This document shows positions 52,471-60,522 of a stretch of 64,000 nucleotides of DNA, in pieces. Under the pieces are notes generated by a model. That model was not told the origin of the DNA and did not search any database. It was given only the letters and a program-made list of their open reading frames with translations. Source of the stretch: Clostridiales bacterium (lineage in GTDB: Bacteria; Bacillota; Clostridia; Christensenellales; Aristaeellaceae); contig CP069419.1 in assembly GCA_017569285.1 (NCBI GenBank), positions 2,604,001-2,668,000 on the forward strand, written 5' to 3'. Every line of letters begins with the position of its first letter. The stretch's first letter is position 1. The position numbers and the translations under genes were made by a program.

Positions 52471-53211
52471 ATGGAACTGCTGGAAACAAGCGGGATTTCC
52501 AAATCATTTGATTCCCGGGAAGTGATCCGCGACATCTCCGTCCGGCTTTCGGAAGGGGAGATCGTGTCCCTGCTGGGATTGAGCGGATCCGGGAAAACCA
52601 CGCTGCTGAACATCATTTCCGGGCTGGTCCGGCCCGATGCCGGAAAGGTTTTCCTTTCCGGCACGGATATCACCGGCCGGCCCGGCCAGGTGAGCTATAT
52701 GCTGCAGAAGGACCTGCTGCTGGAGCACAAGCGCGTGATTGACAATGTGACGCTGCCGCTGGTGATCCGCGGAATGAAGAAGGAAGAAGCCGCGAAACAG
52801 GCGAATGTTTATTTTGAACAGTTCGGGCTGGCCGGAACGGAGAAGATGTATCCCGCACAGCTGTCCGGCGGCATGCGCCAGCGCGCGGCTCTGCTGCGGA
52901 CCTACCTGGCATCCCATGGCGTGGTGTTGCTGGACGAGCCGTTTTCAGCGCTGGATATGATCACCAAAGGCCAGATGCACCGGTGGTACCTGGAGGTCGC
53001 CCGGAAGATCGGACTGTCCACCCTGCTGATTACCCATGACGTGGACGAAGCGATTATGCTGTCCGACCGGATTTACCTGCTGACGGGAACGCCCGGGGAG
53101 ATCCGGCATGAAATCCGGGTTCCCGCGGAACGGGACGACCGGAAGGACTTTGACCTGAAACCGGCATTCCTGAAATGCAAGCAGGAAATCCGGGAGATCC
53201 TGGGAGCCTGA
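52471..53211 (+). CDS. thiZ: Thiamine-precursor ABC transporter ATPase
   Basis: This 246-residue ATPase has Walker A GLSGSGKTT, signature LSGGMRQRAALLR, Walker B VVLLDEPFSALD and the H-loop ITHDVDEA, typical for nitrate/taurine/ThiZ-type importers. It starts at ATG 52471, four bases after the thiY stop. Together with the two preceding genes it makes a complete importer. Confidence 0.93.
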   Translation: MELLETSGISKSFDSREVIRDISVRLSEGEIVSLLGLSGSGKTTLLNIISGLVRPDAGKVFLSGTDITGRPGQVSYMLQKDLLLEHKRVIDNVTLPLVIRGMKKEEAAKQANVYFEQFGLAGTEKMYPAQLSGGMRQRAALLRTYLASHGVVLLDEPFSALDMITKGQMHRWYLEVARKIGLSTLLITHDVDEAIMLSDRIYLLTGTPGEIRHEIRVPAERDDRKDFDLKPAFLKCKQEIREILGA

Positions 53212-53232
53212 AAAAAGGGGAGGGAACCTGCC

Positions 53233-53871
53233 ATGAAGCGATGCGTGATTATCGGCGGCGCCGGAATCACCCGGTATGACCGGATCAACCGTTTCCTGCG
53301 GGAGGATGATTTCGGCATATTCTGCGACTGCGGGCTGCGGCATCTTACCCTCCTGCAGGTGAAGCCGGGCCTGATCGTCGGGGATTTTGACTCCCATGAG
53401 AAACCGGATACGGACGTGGAAACCATCGTGCTGCCCCGCGAGAAGGATGATACGGATACCTTCTTTGCGGTGAAGGAAGCGGTGCGGCGGGGATATGACG
53501 ACTTCCTCCTGATCGGCGTGATCGGCGAACGACTGGATCACACCCTGGCAAACCTCTCCATCCTGCAGTACCTGGACGCGGCGGGGAAAACCGCCTGCAT
53601 TCTGGACGACTGGTCCGAGACGCGCATCATCTCCCGCGGTGAGGCGGAAGTCAGCGATGACTGCGCGTATTTCTCCCTCCTGGCCGTCGGCGGCCTCGCG
53701 GCGGGAATCCGGATCACCGGGGCGAAATACCCCCTGGAGGACGGAACGATCACCGGGGAATTCCAGTACGGCGTGAGCAACGAGGTCCTGCCCGGGCAAA
53801 CCGCCCGCATCTCCCTGCGGGAAGGCCGGCTCCTGCTGGTAAAGGTTTTCCAGGATGAATTCCCGTCGTAA
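53233..53871 (+). CDS. thiN: Thiamine pyrophosphokinase
   Basis: This 212-residue enzyme has the TPK motifs GDFDS (around 49-53) and EKDDTDTFFAVKEA, then GERLDHTLANLSIL. It transfers pyrophosphate from ATP to thiamine, giving TPP. It closes the riboswitch operon 21 bases after thiZ. The presence of thiN with importers and no thiamine biosynthesis genes in this window suggests salvage. GGGGAGGG precedes the ATG. Confidence 0.95.
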   Translation: MKRCVIIGGAGITRYDRINRFLREDDFGIFCDCGLRHLTLLQVKPGLIVGDFDSHEKPDTDVETIVLPREKDDTDTFFAVKEAVRRGYDDFLLIGVIGERLDHTLANLSILQYLDAAGKTACILDDWSETRIISRGEAEVSDDCAYFSLLAVGGLAAGIRITGAKYPLEDGTITGEFQYGVSNEVLPGQTARISLREGRLLLVKVFQDEFPS

Positions 53872-53952
53872 CCCAAAGCACAACGCCAAACGAAAAAATC
53901 CGAAAAAACCGCTTTACAAACTGCGCCGGATATGATAATATATCCGCTGTTC

Positions 53953-54025
53953 GGGGCATTAGCGCAGTTGGTAGCGCACAACACTGGCAGTGTTGGGGTC
54001 AGGAGTTCGAATCTCCTATGCTCCA
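53953..54025 (+). tRNA. tRNA-Ala, anticodon GGC
   Basis: A complete 73-base cloverleaf: acceptor GGGGCAT/ATGCTCC (one G-T), D stem GCGC/GCGC, anticodon stem CAACA/TGTTG with loop CTGGCAG, so anticodon GGC for Ala GCC. The T arm is AGGAG-TTCGAAT-CTCCT and the discriminator A. CCA is not encoded. It shares most of its sequence with tRNA-Ala(CGC) and is followed by a tandem repeat array. Confidence 0.95.
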
Positions 54026-54033
54026 CAAAAAAC

Positions 54034-54063
54034 CAGACATCCCTTGTGGATGTCTGATTTTTT
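54034..54063 (+). terminator. Intrinsic terminator after tRNA-Ala(GGC)
   Basis: CAGACATCC (54034-54042) pairs with GGATGTCTG (54048-54056), followed by ATTTTTTTG. It lies in the same place as the terminator after tRNA-Ala(CGC) but has a different sequence. Confidence 0.85.
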
Positions 54064-54114
54064 TGTTTTGGAGCACAGTCGATTCGCCCTCCTGCCTCCC
54101 AACACTCGCGCCAG

Positions 54115-54248
54115 TGCAGTGGAGGGGGAAAAGCTCTGTCGACCGCCGGTGGCGGAAATTTCGACAGAGCTTTTCTCGCCCGAAACAAGCGATCTGCCCA
54201 GTGGGCAGTTGCGCCGATTGAGGGCGCGGACAGGAGTTCGAATTTAGT
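54115..54248 (+). repeat. tRNA-associated structured repeat, copy B
   Basis: This copy matches copy A (1681-1813) in layout and spacing. The start block is TGCAGTGGAGGGGGAAA, and a 14-bp stem pairs 54129-54142 with 54161-54174 around an 18-nt loop with CCGCC-GGT-GGCGG. The same linker CTCGCCCGAAACAAGCG starts at 54175, then hairpins CTGCC-CAGTG-GGCAG (54194-54208) and GCGCC-GATTGAG-GGCGC. It ends with AGGAGTTCGAAT (54232 on), part of the T arm of the adjacent tRNA. Five stem positions differ from copy A and all are compensated. Confidence 0.82.
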
Positions 54249-54283
54249 TCAACCGACCGCCTGCGGCGGGAATCTCATCGAAT

Positions 54284-54367
54284 CTTTTCTCAACCGAAAG
54301 GGAGCAGTCTCCCCAGTGGGGAGCTGCGACCATTGAGGTTGCGGACAGGAGTTCGAATCTCCTATGC
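54284..54367 (+). repeat. tRNA-associated structured repeat, copy C (partial)
   Basis: The long 5' stem is degraded, but the linker (CTCAACCGAAAGGGAGCAG), the hairpin CTCCCC-AGT-GGGGAG (54309-54323) and the hairpin TGCGAC-CATTGAG-GTTGCG remain. It ends in AGGAGTTCGAATCTCCTATG (54347-54366), identical to the tRNA-Ala(GGC) T arm plus the start of its acceptor strand. Confidence 0.72.
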
Positions 54368-54417
54368 AATTAGCCACCCAATGGACTGTCGGCGAAGCCG
54401 AAATGAAGTGAGTTCGT

Positions 54418-54493
54418 CAGCCGAAACGAGCAGTGCGACCGTTCCAAGGGAGTAATGCGACGATTGAGGTTGCGGACAGGAGTTCGAATCTCC
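54418..54493 (+). repeat. tRNA-associated structured repeat, copy D (degenerate)
   Basis: It retains CAGCCGAAACGAGCAG, the hairpin TGCGAC-GATTGAG-GTTGCG (around 54457-54475) and a final AGGAGTTCGAATCTCC (54478-54493). The middle hairpin is degenerate. No copy follows. Confidence 0.62.
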
Positions 54494-54706
54494 AGGTGAT
54501 TACTTGGGCAACTACATCGATTGAGAGCATAAACGAAGATAAAATCTCAGAATTGGCAGCAGACGGGCGGGCACAAAAGGACCGTCCCCATGTGTTGAAA
54601 CCCCTGCCACCCTGCACACGAATAATACAGTTTTCCTATCCTTTTTCAGGCCTATCTATGATATAATTATTTGAATAAAGGCTTTTCCTGAAAGGAGCGG
54701 TGCCGC
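54494..54706 (+). promoter_or_regulatory. Gene-free region with the promoter of the L,D-transpeptidase
   Basis: A TATAAT -10 is at 54662-54667; the best -35 upstream is poor. AAAGGAG (54691-54697) lies nine bases before the GTG start at 54707. The remainder shows no gene; the short open frames fall in repeat sequence or lack ribosome sites. Confidence 0.5.
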
Positions 54707-56110
54707 GTGCGGATCCGGAAGCGGATGATCCTGCCGGCTATACTGGCTGCAGTGCTGCTTCTTTTTGCGTGCGCAGCGGGGGAAGAAACACTGCTGAAGG
54801 TGAAAATGCCGGAAAAGGTGAAGGGTTATACCACCAGCCAGATCCGGATCCAGTCGCCCGTGGCCGGGAAAGCCGTGCTCCGCCTGGTGGACATGAAAAA
54901 GTACGTGTGGCGGACAATGGAAGCCGACCTTTCGGAAGGGGAGAACAGCATCCCCTGGAACGGGCTGGGCGAAAACCTGGAGCGGATGTTTGCCGGACCG
55001 TACCGGATTGAGGTGACGCTGGCGGGGGACGACGGACAGGAACGGACGGCGTCCGCCCAGTTTACGATCAGCGGAACCACCCCGACGCTGGTATATGCGC
55101 TGCCATCCTCGGAAACGCTGTACCTGGACGGAAGCGAACGCTGGTTTGCGGAATACTACGTCAGTGCCATGTGCAACGTGGATATGGACGTGCTGCGGGA
55201 CGGGAAGAAGATCTGGACCAAGACGGACTGGATTACCGCGGAGGACGGGGACAGCCTTTTCTGGAACGGGAGCATCGGGCGGGGAAAAACGCTGGAGCCC
55301 GGGGACTATACGCTGTTCTTCCGCTCCAGGGCAAATCCGGATTATTCATTCACGTATCCCCTGCGTGTGGAGCAGACACGGGAAAGCATGCCGGAGATCG
55401 GGGTGACCGGTCCGGTGATTCCCGAGCGCGGGATGACGGACGAGGAAATCTGGGAAATCATGATGAAGCCGTCCGTGGTGATTGAAGGCAAAAGCGTTTA
55501 CACCCGGTACGACCTGTACCAGCAGCCGAGCCGGCGCAGCAAGGTGGTCGGATCCCTGCGGTGCGCGACCCAGGGACTGGAAGTGCTGGAAGAAGACGGG
55601 GACTGGGTATGCGTAAGCGCCTGGACCCATACGGACGGAAGCCGGGTGACCGGGTACCTGCGGAAGGATATGCTGACGGTGTATATGCCCGGAAAGCATT
55701 ACGGGGTACTGGTGGACAAGCGGGACCAGACGATGGCCGTATACGAGGACGGGAAGAAGATCGCGACCCTGCCGGTATCCACCGGGAAGGTGAGCGGAAT
55801 CTATACCTATCGGGAAACCCCGGCCGGCGCGTTCCTGACGAACCTGCGGATGGGCGCCAGCTTCGCGCAGGAGGGATTCCGGTATGAGTACCCGATCCGG
55901 TACGACGCCGGGAACATCATCCACGGGGTCGGCTTTACCCGGAGCGGCCGGATGCGGGATTACAGCGAGACGCTGCCGATGCTGGGGCAGAAGGCATCCC
56001 ACGGATGCGTGCGGGTCGGCCCGTTCGTGACGGAAGACTGCAAAATCAACATCTACTGGCTGTGGACGCACCTGCCGTACCACACCCGGGTGATTATCCT
56101 GGATAACTGA
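54707..56110 (+). CDS. Secreted L,D-transpeptidase (YkuD)
   Basis: This 467-residue protein has a signal peptide with a possible lipobox (LLLFACAAG). Two beta-rich regions follow (about 30-215), then an SH3-like segment (about 255-325), and a YkuD domain (about 330-465) with HGVGF and catalytic SHGCVRVG. It forms 3-3 cross-links or attaches proteins to peptidoglycan. The start is GTG at 54707, set by AAAGGAG nine bases upstream. Confidence 0.9.
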   Translation: MRIRKRMILPAILAAVLLLFACAAGEETLLKVKMPEKVKGYTTSQIRIQSPVAGKAVLRLVDMKKYVWRTMEADLSEGENSIPWNGLGENLERMFAGPYRIEVTLAGDDGQERTASAQFTISGTTPTLVYALPSSETLYLDGSERWFAEYYVSAMCNVDMDVLRDGKKIWTKTDWITAEDGDSLFWNGSIGRGKTLEPGDYTLFFRSRANPDYSFTYPLRVEQTRESMPEIGVTGPVIPERGMTDEEIWEIMMKPSVVIEGKSVYTRYDLYQQPSRRSKVVGSLRCATQGLEVLEEDGDWVCVSAWTHTDGSRVTGYLRKDMLTVYMPGKHYGVLVDKRDQTMAVYEDGKKIATLPVSTGKVSGIYTYRETPAGAFLTNLRMGASFAQEGFRYEYPIRYDAGNIIHGVGFTRSGRMRDYSETLPMLGQKASHGCVRVGPFVTEDCKINIYWLWTHLPYHTRVIILDN

Positions 56111-56135
56111 AAGAAACCTGGAGGAGGACAGACCG

Positions 56136-57011
56136 ATGCGGATCAGTGAACTGCTGAAGCGGGAAGGCGTGACATTCTCACTGGAGGTATTCCCGCCGAA
56201 AACATCGGAGAAATATACCGAGACCGCGGAAAAGGCCATGGAGATTGCCCGGCTGAACCCGGATTTCATGAGCGTGACCTACGGCGCCGGCGGCGGAACG
56301 GGCGAATTTACCGCGGGGATCGCCGAGGAGATCCAGAACCGGTTCGGCGTGCCGACCCTGGCCCACCTGACCTGCGTTTCCTCCGGACGGGAACACGTGA
56401 TGAAAATGCTGGAGGTATACCGGGAGAAGGGGATCGAGAACATCCTGGCGCTGCGCGGCGATATCCCGGCGGACGGGAAGGTATCCACGGATTACCGGTA
56501 CGCGGTGGAGCTGATCCGCGATATCCGGGAGAATGGGGATTTCTGCATCGGCGGCGCGTGCTATCCGGAAGGACATGTGGAAAGTGAGAACAAGCGCGAG
56601 GACCTGCGGCACCTGAAGGAGAAGGCGGACGCGGGACTGGACTTCCTGACCACACAGATGTTCTTCAACAACGACATTTTCTACAACTTCCTGTACCGGG
56701 CGCGGGAAGCGGGAATCGATATTCCGGTGATCGCCGGTATCATGCCGATTACCAGTGCGAAGATGCTCAAGCGCAGTATCGCCATGTCCGGAACAGACGT
56801 GCCGCAGAGGTTCCGGGCGATTGTGGACTGTTTCGGAACGGATCCGGAGGCGATGACACAGGCGGGAATTGTGTACGCGTCCGAACAGATTATTGACCTG
56901 ATCGCGAACGGGATCCGCCATATTCACGTATATACGATGAACAAACCGGACGTGGCCGGACGGATTATGAAGAACCTGTCGAAAATCCTGTGGGACGGAG
57001 ATCACGCATGA
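56136..57011 (+). CDS. metF: Methylenetetrahydrofolate reductase
   Basis: This 291-residue TIM-barrel flavoenzyme has SLEVFPPKTSEKY, FMSVTYGAGGGTGEFT, LALRGDIP and DFLTTQMFFNND, the MetF signature. It reduces methylene-THF to methyl-THF for the methionine synthase encoded downstream. The first of three coupled genes: it overlaps the activation-domain gene by four bases. GGAGGAG precedes the ATG. Confidence 0.97.
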   Translation: MRISELLKREGVTFSLEVFPPKTSEKYTETAEKAMEIARLNPDFMSVTYGAGGGTGEFTAGIAEEIQNRFGVPTLAHLTCVSSGREHVMKMLEVYREKGIENILALRGDIPADGKVSTDYRYAVELIRDIRENGDFCIGGACYPEGHVESENKREDLRHLKEKADAGLDFLTTQMFFNNDIFYNFLYRAREAGIDIPVIAGIMPITSAKMLKRSIAMSGTDVPQRFRAIVDCFGTDPEAMTQAGIVYASEQIIDLIANGIRHIHVYTMNKPDVAGRIMKNLSKILWDGDHA

Positions 57012-57664
57012 AGCTGAACGTGGATGACGCCGTCCGTTACATGGGCGCCGGGAAGGGAAACGCCGAAATCCGGGAGATGACCGCGGAGATCGCGGAGGAG
57101 CTGGAAAAGGCAGTGAAGCCCCGGTTTACCTGGCGGACGTTCCATATTGAGATGCAGGAGGGCGGCGTGCTGTTCCGGGAGGCGGGGGAAATCCTGCCCG
57201 GGAAGCTGGCCGTGAACATGCTGCAGGAATGCGAAACCGCCGTGCTGATGGTATGCACGCTGGGCGCGGAGTTTGACGCAATGCAGCGGGCCTGGTCGGC
57301 CCGGGACATGGCGCGGGCGGTGGTGCTGGACGCGTGCGGAAGCGCCCTGGTCGAAGCCGGATGCGACGCGGCGGAGGAAGAGCTGGCCGGGCGTTTTCCC
57401 GGCATGTACCGGACGGACCGGTTCAGCTCCGGATACGGGGATATCCCGCTGGAAACGCAGGACTGGATCCTGCGGGCGGTGGATGCCGGAAGGCGGCTGG
57501 GCGTGACCGTGACCGCCAGCTGCCTGATGATTCCGTCCAAATCGGTGACCGCGGTGATCGGCCTGTCGGACAAACCGCAGGGCGCGAAGATCCGCGGATG
57601 CGCGTACTGCACACTCCGGGAGGAGTGCGCGTACCGGAAAAGGGGGACTGTATGTGGAGCTTAA
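57008..57664 (+). CDS. Methionine synthase activation-domain protein
   Basis: This 218-residue protein resembles the vitamin B12-dependent methionine synthase activation domain: VLDACGSALVEAGCD, RFSSGYGDIPLETQ, PSKSVTAVIGLS. In E. coli this is the C-terminal part of MetH and binds AdoMet to reactivate cob(II)alamin. Here it is a separate gene, and a C-terminal GCAYCTLREECAYRKRG adds a Cys cluster. It overlaps metF by four bases and metH by eleven. Confidence 0.92.
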   Translation: MKLNVDDAVRYMGAGKGNAEIREMTAEIAEELEKAVKPRFTWRTFHIEMQEGGVLFREAGEILPGKLAVNMLQECETAVLMVCTLGAEFDAMQRAWSARDMARAVVLDACGSALVEAGCDAAEEELAGRFPGMYRTDRFSSGYGDIPLETQDWILRAVDAGRRLGVTVTASCLMIPSKSVTAVIGLSDKPQGAKIRGCAYCTLREECAYRKRGTVCGA

Positions 57665-60020
57665 ATGCCCGCTGATCCTGGACGGCGGCATGGGAACCAT
57701 GCTGCAGCGGAACGGACTGAAGCCGGGAGAGATTCCGGAACTGCTGAATATTACCGACCCGGACAGAATCCGGGCGGTTCACCGCGCGTATGTGCAGGCG
57801 GGAAGCCGGGTGGTGTATTCGAATACCTTCGGCGCCAACCGGATGAAGATGGAAAAGACCGGGTATACGGTGGAGGAGATCGTGGCCGCGGGCGTCCGCA
57901 TCGCGAAGGAATGCGCGGCGGAAACCGGGGCGATGGCGGCGCTGGACATCGGGCCGCTGGGCGTGATGCTTGCTCCGCTGGGCACCCTGAAATTTGAGGA
58001 AGCCTACGACATGTTCGCGCAGATCGCACGGGCGGGCGCGGAAGCCGGCGCGGACCTGGTTGTGATTGAAACGATGAGCGACCTGTACGAGGCGAAGGCC
58101 GCCCTGCTGGCCGCGAAGGAAAACACCGGCCTGCCGGTGTTCGTGACGATGAGCTTTGACGCGACGGGACGGACGTTTACCGGATGCACGCCGGCCTCGA
58201 TGGCCCGGACCATGGAAGGCCTGGGCGCGGACGCCGTGGGCGTCAACTGTTCCCTGGGACCGGCGGAGATGGCGGGCATCGTAAAGGAAATCCGGATGAA
58301 CACCTCCCTGCCGGTGATTGCCAAGCCGAACGCGGGCCTGCCGGATCCGGTGACGGGCGCGTACAACGTGGGCCCGGAGGAATTCGGCGGGCTGATGGTG
58401 TCCCTGGCGGAAGCCGGCGCCGATATCCTGGGCGGCTGCTGCGGAACGGATCCGGACTTCATCCGGGAGACGGTGAAGACCGCCGCGGACCGGACACCGC
58501 GGACTTTCCGTCCGGCGCGCGGCGCGGTCTGCACGCCGCCGGTATGCAAGGAAACCGGGCGGGTGATGGTGATCGGCGAGCGGATCAACCCCACGGGCAA
58601 GAAACGCCTGCAGCAGGCGCTGCTGGAGGAGGACCTGGATTACCTGGTGGAGCTGGCTGTGAACCAGATGGACGCCGGAGCGGATATCCTGGACGTGAAC
58701 GTGGGCTATCCCGGCGTCGACGAGGTATCGCTGCTGCCGCGGGCGGTGCAGGCGATCCAGGCGGCGGTGGATCTGCCGCTGCAGCTGGACACGACGAACC
58801 CGAAGGCCCTGGAGGCTGCCCTGCGGATCTACAACGGCAAAGCGGCCGTCAACTCCGTGAACGGCAAGGAAGAAAGCATGGAGACGGTGCTGCCGCTGGT
58901 GAAGAAATATGGCGCGGCAGTCGTCGGGCTGACCCTGGACGAGAAGGGCATTCCGCAGACGGCGGAGGGCCGTTTTGAGATCGCGAAGCGGATTATGGAC
59001 CGGGCGCTGGCCATTGGGATTCCGAAGGAGGACATCTGGATTGACTGCCTGACGCTGACGGTATCCGCGCAGCAGGAGCAGGCGATGGAAACGCTGAAGG
59101 CGGTACGGCGCGTGACGGAAGAGCTCGGGCTGAACACCGTGCTGGGTGTGAGCAATATCTCCTTCGGCCTGCCGAATCGGATGCTGGTGACCCAGGCGTT
59201 CCTGATGAGCGCGTTTGAGGCGGGACTGAAGCTGCCGATTATCAACCCGAACCAGAAGGAAATGATGGACATGGTCGCCGCACGGCGGGTACTGAGCGGC
59301 GAGGATGAAAGCTGCCGGGCCTATGTGGACCGGTTTGCCGAGGCGGCGGCGGAGGTGAAGGCCGCGCCGGCGGCCGCCGGGAAGGAACTGACGCTGCAGG
59401 ACGCGATCCGGCGGGGAATGAAGAAGGAAGCCGCGCGGATCACGGCGGATGCGCTGAAGGCCGGCAGCGGGATGGAAATCGTGGAGCAGGAGCTGATTCC
59501 GGCCCTGGAAAAGACCGGGGAAGCCTATGAAAAGGGATCGGTGTTCCTGCCGCAGCTGCTGAGTGCCGCGCAGGCCGCGCAGGCTGCGTTCGAGCAGATC
59601 AAGGAAGCGGTGCTGAAGCAGGGCGGCAAGACCCAGGACCGGGGCACGCTGATTATGGCGACGGTACAGGGCGACATCCACGATATCGGAAAGAACATCG
59701 TGGTGACGGTGCTGGAAAACTACGGCTGGCGGGTGATTGACCTCGGGCGGGACGTGCCGCCGGAGGTGATTGTGCGCGAGACCGTGGAGAAGAACATCCG
59801 CCTGGTCGGGCTCAGCGCGCTGATGACGACCACGTTGCCGGCTATGGAGGAAACCGTGCGGCAGCTGAAGGCACTGGATAATCCGCCCCGCGTGATGGTG
59901 GGCGGTGCCGTGGTGACGGCCGACTATGCCGCGCGGATCGGCGCGGATGATTACGCAAAGGACGTGCGGGATTCCGTGAAGATCGCGATGGACGCATTCG
60001 GGGATAAACCGGCCGGCTGA
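57654..60020 (+). CDS. metH: Cobalamin-dependent methionine synthase without activation domain
   Basis: This 788-residue enzyme has a homocysteine-binding domain (zinc Cys in GVNCSLGP and GGCCGTDP), a pterin domain (GERINPTGKKRLQQALLE, about 305-560), a cap domain and a B12-binding domain with TVQGDIHDIGKNIV (His ligand). It transfers the methyl group from methyl-THF to homocysteine. It ends where the E. coli enzyme would continue into its activation domain, supplied here by the preceding gene. The start is GTG at 57654 with AAGGGGG upstream. Confidence 0.97.
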   Translation: MELKCPLILDGGMGTMLQRNGLKPGEIPELLNITDPDRIRAVHRAYVQAGSRVVYSNTFGANRMKMEKTGYTVEEIVAAGVRIAKECAAETGAMAALDIGPLGVMLAPLGTLKFEEAYDMFAQIARAGAEAGADLVVIETMSDLYEAKAALLAAKENTGLPVFVTMSFDATGRTFTGCTPASMARTMEGLGADAVGVNCSLGPAEMAGIVKEIRMNTSLPVIAKPNAGLPDPVTGAYNVGPEEFGGLMVSLAEAGADILGGCCGTDPDFIRETVKTAADRTPRTFRPARGAVCTPPVCKETGRVMVIGERINPTGKKRLQQALLEEDLDYLVELAVNQMDAGADILDVNVGYPGVDEVSLLPRAVQAIQAAVDLPLQLDTTNPKALEAALRIYNGKAAVNSVNGKEESMETVLPLVKKYGAAVVGLTLDEKGIPQTAEGRFEIAKRIMDRALAIGIPKEDIWIDCLTLTVSAQQEQAMETLKAVRRVTEELGLNTVLGVSNISFGLPNRMLVTQAFLMSAFEAGLKLPIINPNQKEMMDMVAARRVLSGEDESCRAYVDRFAEAAAEVKAAPAAAGKELTLQDAIRRGMKKEAARITADALKAGSGMEIVEQELIPALEKTGEAYEKGSVFLPQLLSAAQAAQAAFEQIKEAVLKQGGKTQDRGTLIMATVQGDIHDIGKNIVVTVLENYGWRVIDLGRDVPPEVIVRETVEKNIRLVGLSALMTTTLPAMEETVRQLKALDNPPRVMVGGAVVTADYAARIGADDYAKDVRDSVKIAMDAFGDKPAG

Positions 60021-60069
60021 CATACCGCCGGAATGCATATTCCAACCAACGACAAAGGAGGCATTATCG

Positions 60070-60462
60070 ATGCAGGAAGTCTATGAATTTCTGAAGAACT
60101 GCGGAACCTACTACCTGGCGACCGTGGACGGGGACCAGCCCCGGGTGCGGCCGTTCGGCACAATCGACATCTTCGAGGGAAAGCTGTACATCCAGACCGG
60201 CAAGGTGAAGGACGTATCCAAACAGCTGCTGAAGAACCCGAAGGCGGAGATCTGCGCGTTCGCGAACGGGACGTGGGTCCGCGTGGCGGGCGAGCTGATC
60301 CCGGACGAGCGGATTGAAGCGAAGCAGCATATGCTGGACGCCTATCCCTCCCTGCAGGGCATGTACAAGGCGGACGATGACAACACCGAGGTGCTGTACT
60401 TCCGCAACGCGACGGCGACGTTCTCCAGTTTCGGCGGAGTGCCGAAGACCGTGACCTTCTGA
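60070..60462 (+). CDS. Pyridoxamine 5'-phosphate oxidase-like flavin-binding protein
   Basis: This 130-residue split-barrel protein is of the PNPOx-like/NimA-related group: MQEVYEFLKNCGTYYLATVDGDQPRVRPFG and the later KNPKAEICAF. It likely binds FMN, F420 or a flavin. The substrate is unknown. AAGGAGG lies before the ATG. It follows metH by 49 bases and is likely unrelated. Confidence 0.85.
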   Translation: MQEVYEFLKNCGTYYLATVDGDQPRVRPFGTIDIFEGKLYIQTGKVKDVSKQLLKNPKAEICAFANGTWVRVAGELIPDERIEAKQHMLDAYPSLQGMYKADDDNTEVLYFRNATATFSSFGGVPKTVTF

Positions 60463-60480
60463 GTACGGAGACATAAGAAA

Positions 60481-60515
60481 ACCGGCACGGGAGCAATTCC
60501 CGTGCCGGTTGTGTT
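60481..60515. terminator. Bidirectional terminator
   Basis: ACCGGCACGGG (60481-60491) pairs with CCCGTGCCGGT (60499-60509) with TGTGTTTTT following. On the minus side AAGAAAA precedes it, so it can also end the convergent symporter gene. Confidence 0.88.
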
Positions 60516-60522
60516 TTTGGGA

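Noticed and set aside
53990-54247. Forward open frames over tRNA-Ala(GGC) and the repeat array
   Set aside because: They encode the same FSPETSDLPS...RRLRART peptide as the frame at 1586-1948, so the similarity comes from the non-coding repeat. Base changes between the copies preserve stems rather than codons.
54115-54493. Possible CRISPR array or simple tandem repeat
   Set aside because: Spacing is irregular (about 115-131 bases), the units are internally structured and degenerate toward the distal end, and no cas genes are near.
57423-60038. An 871-residue antisense open frame over metH
   Set aside because: It is a mirror of the high-GC codon pattern of metH, rich in His/Arg/Gln, with no recognisable domain or ribosome site. 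MetH itself has all family motifs.
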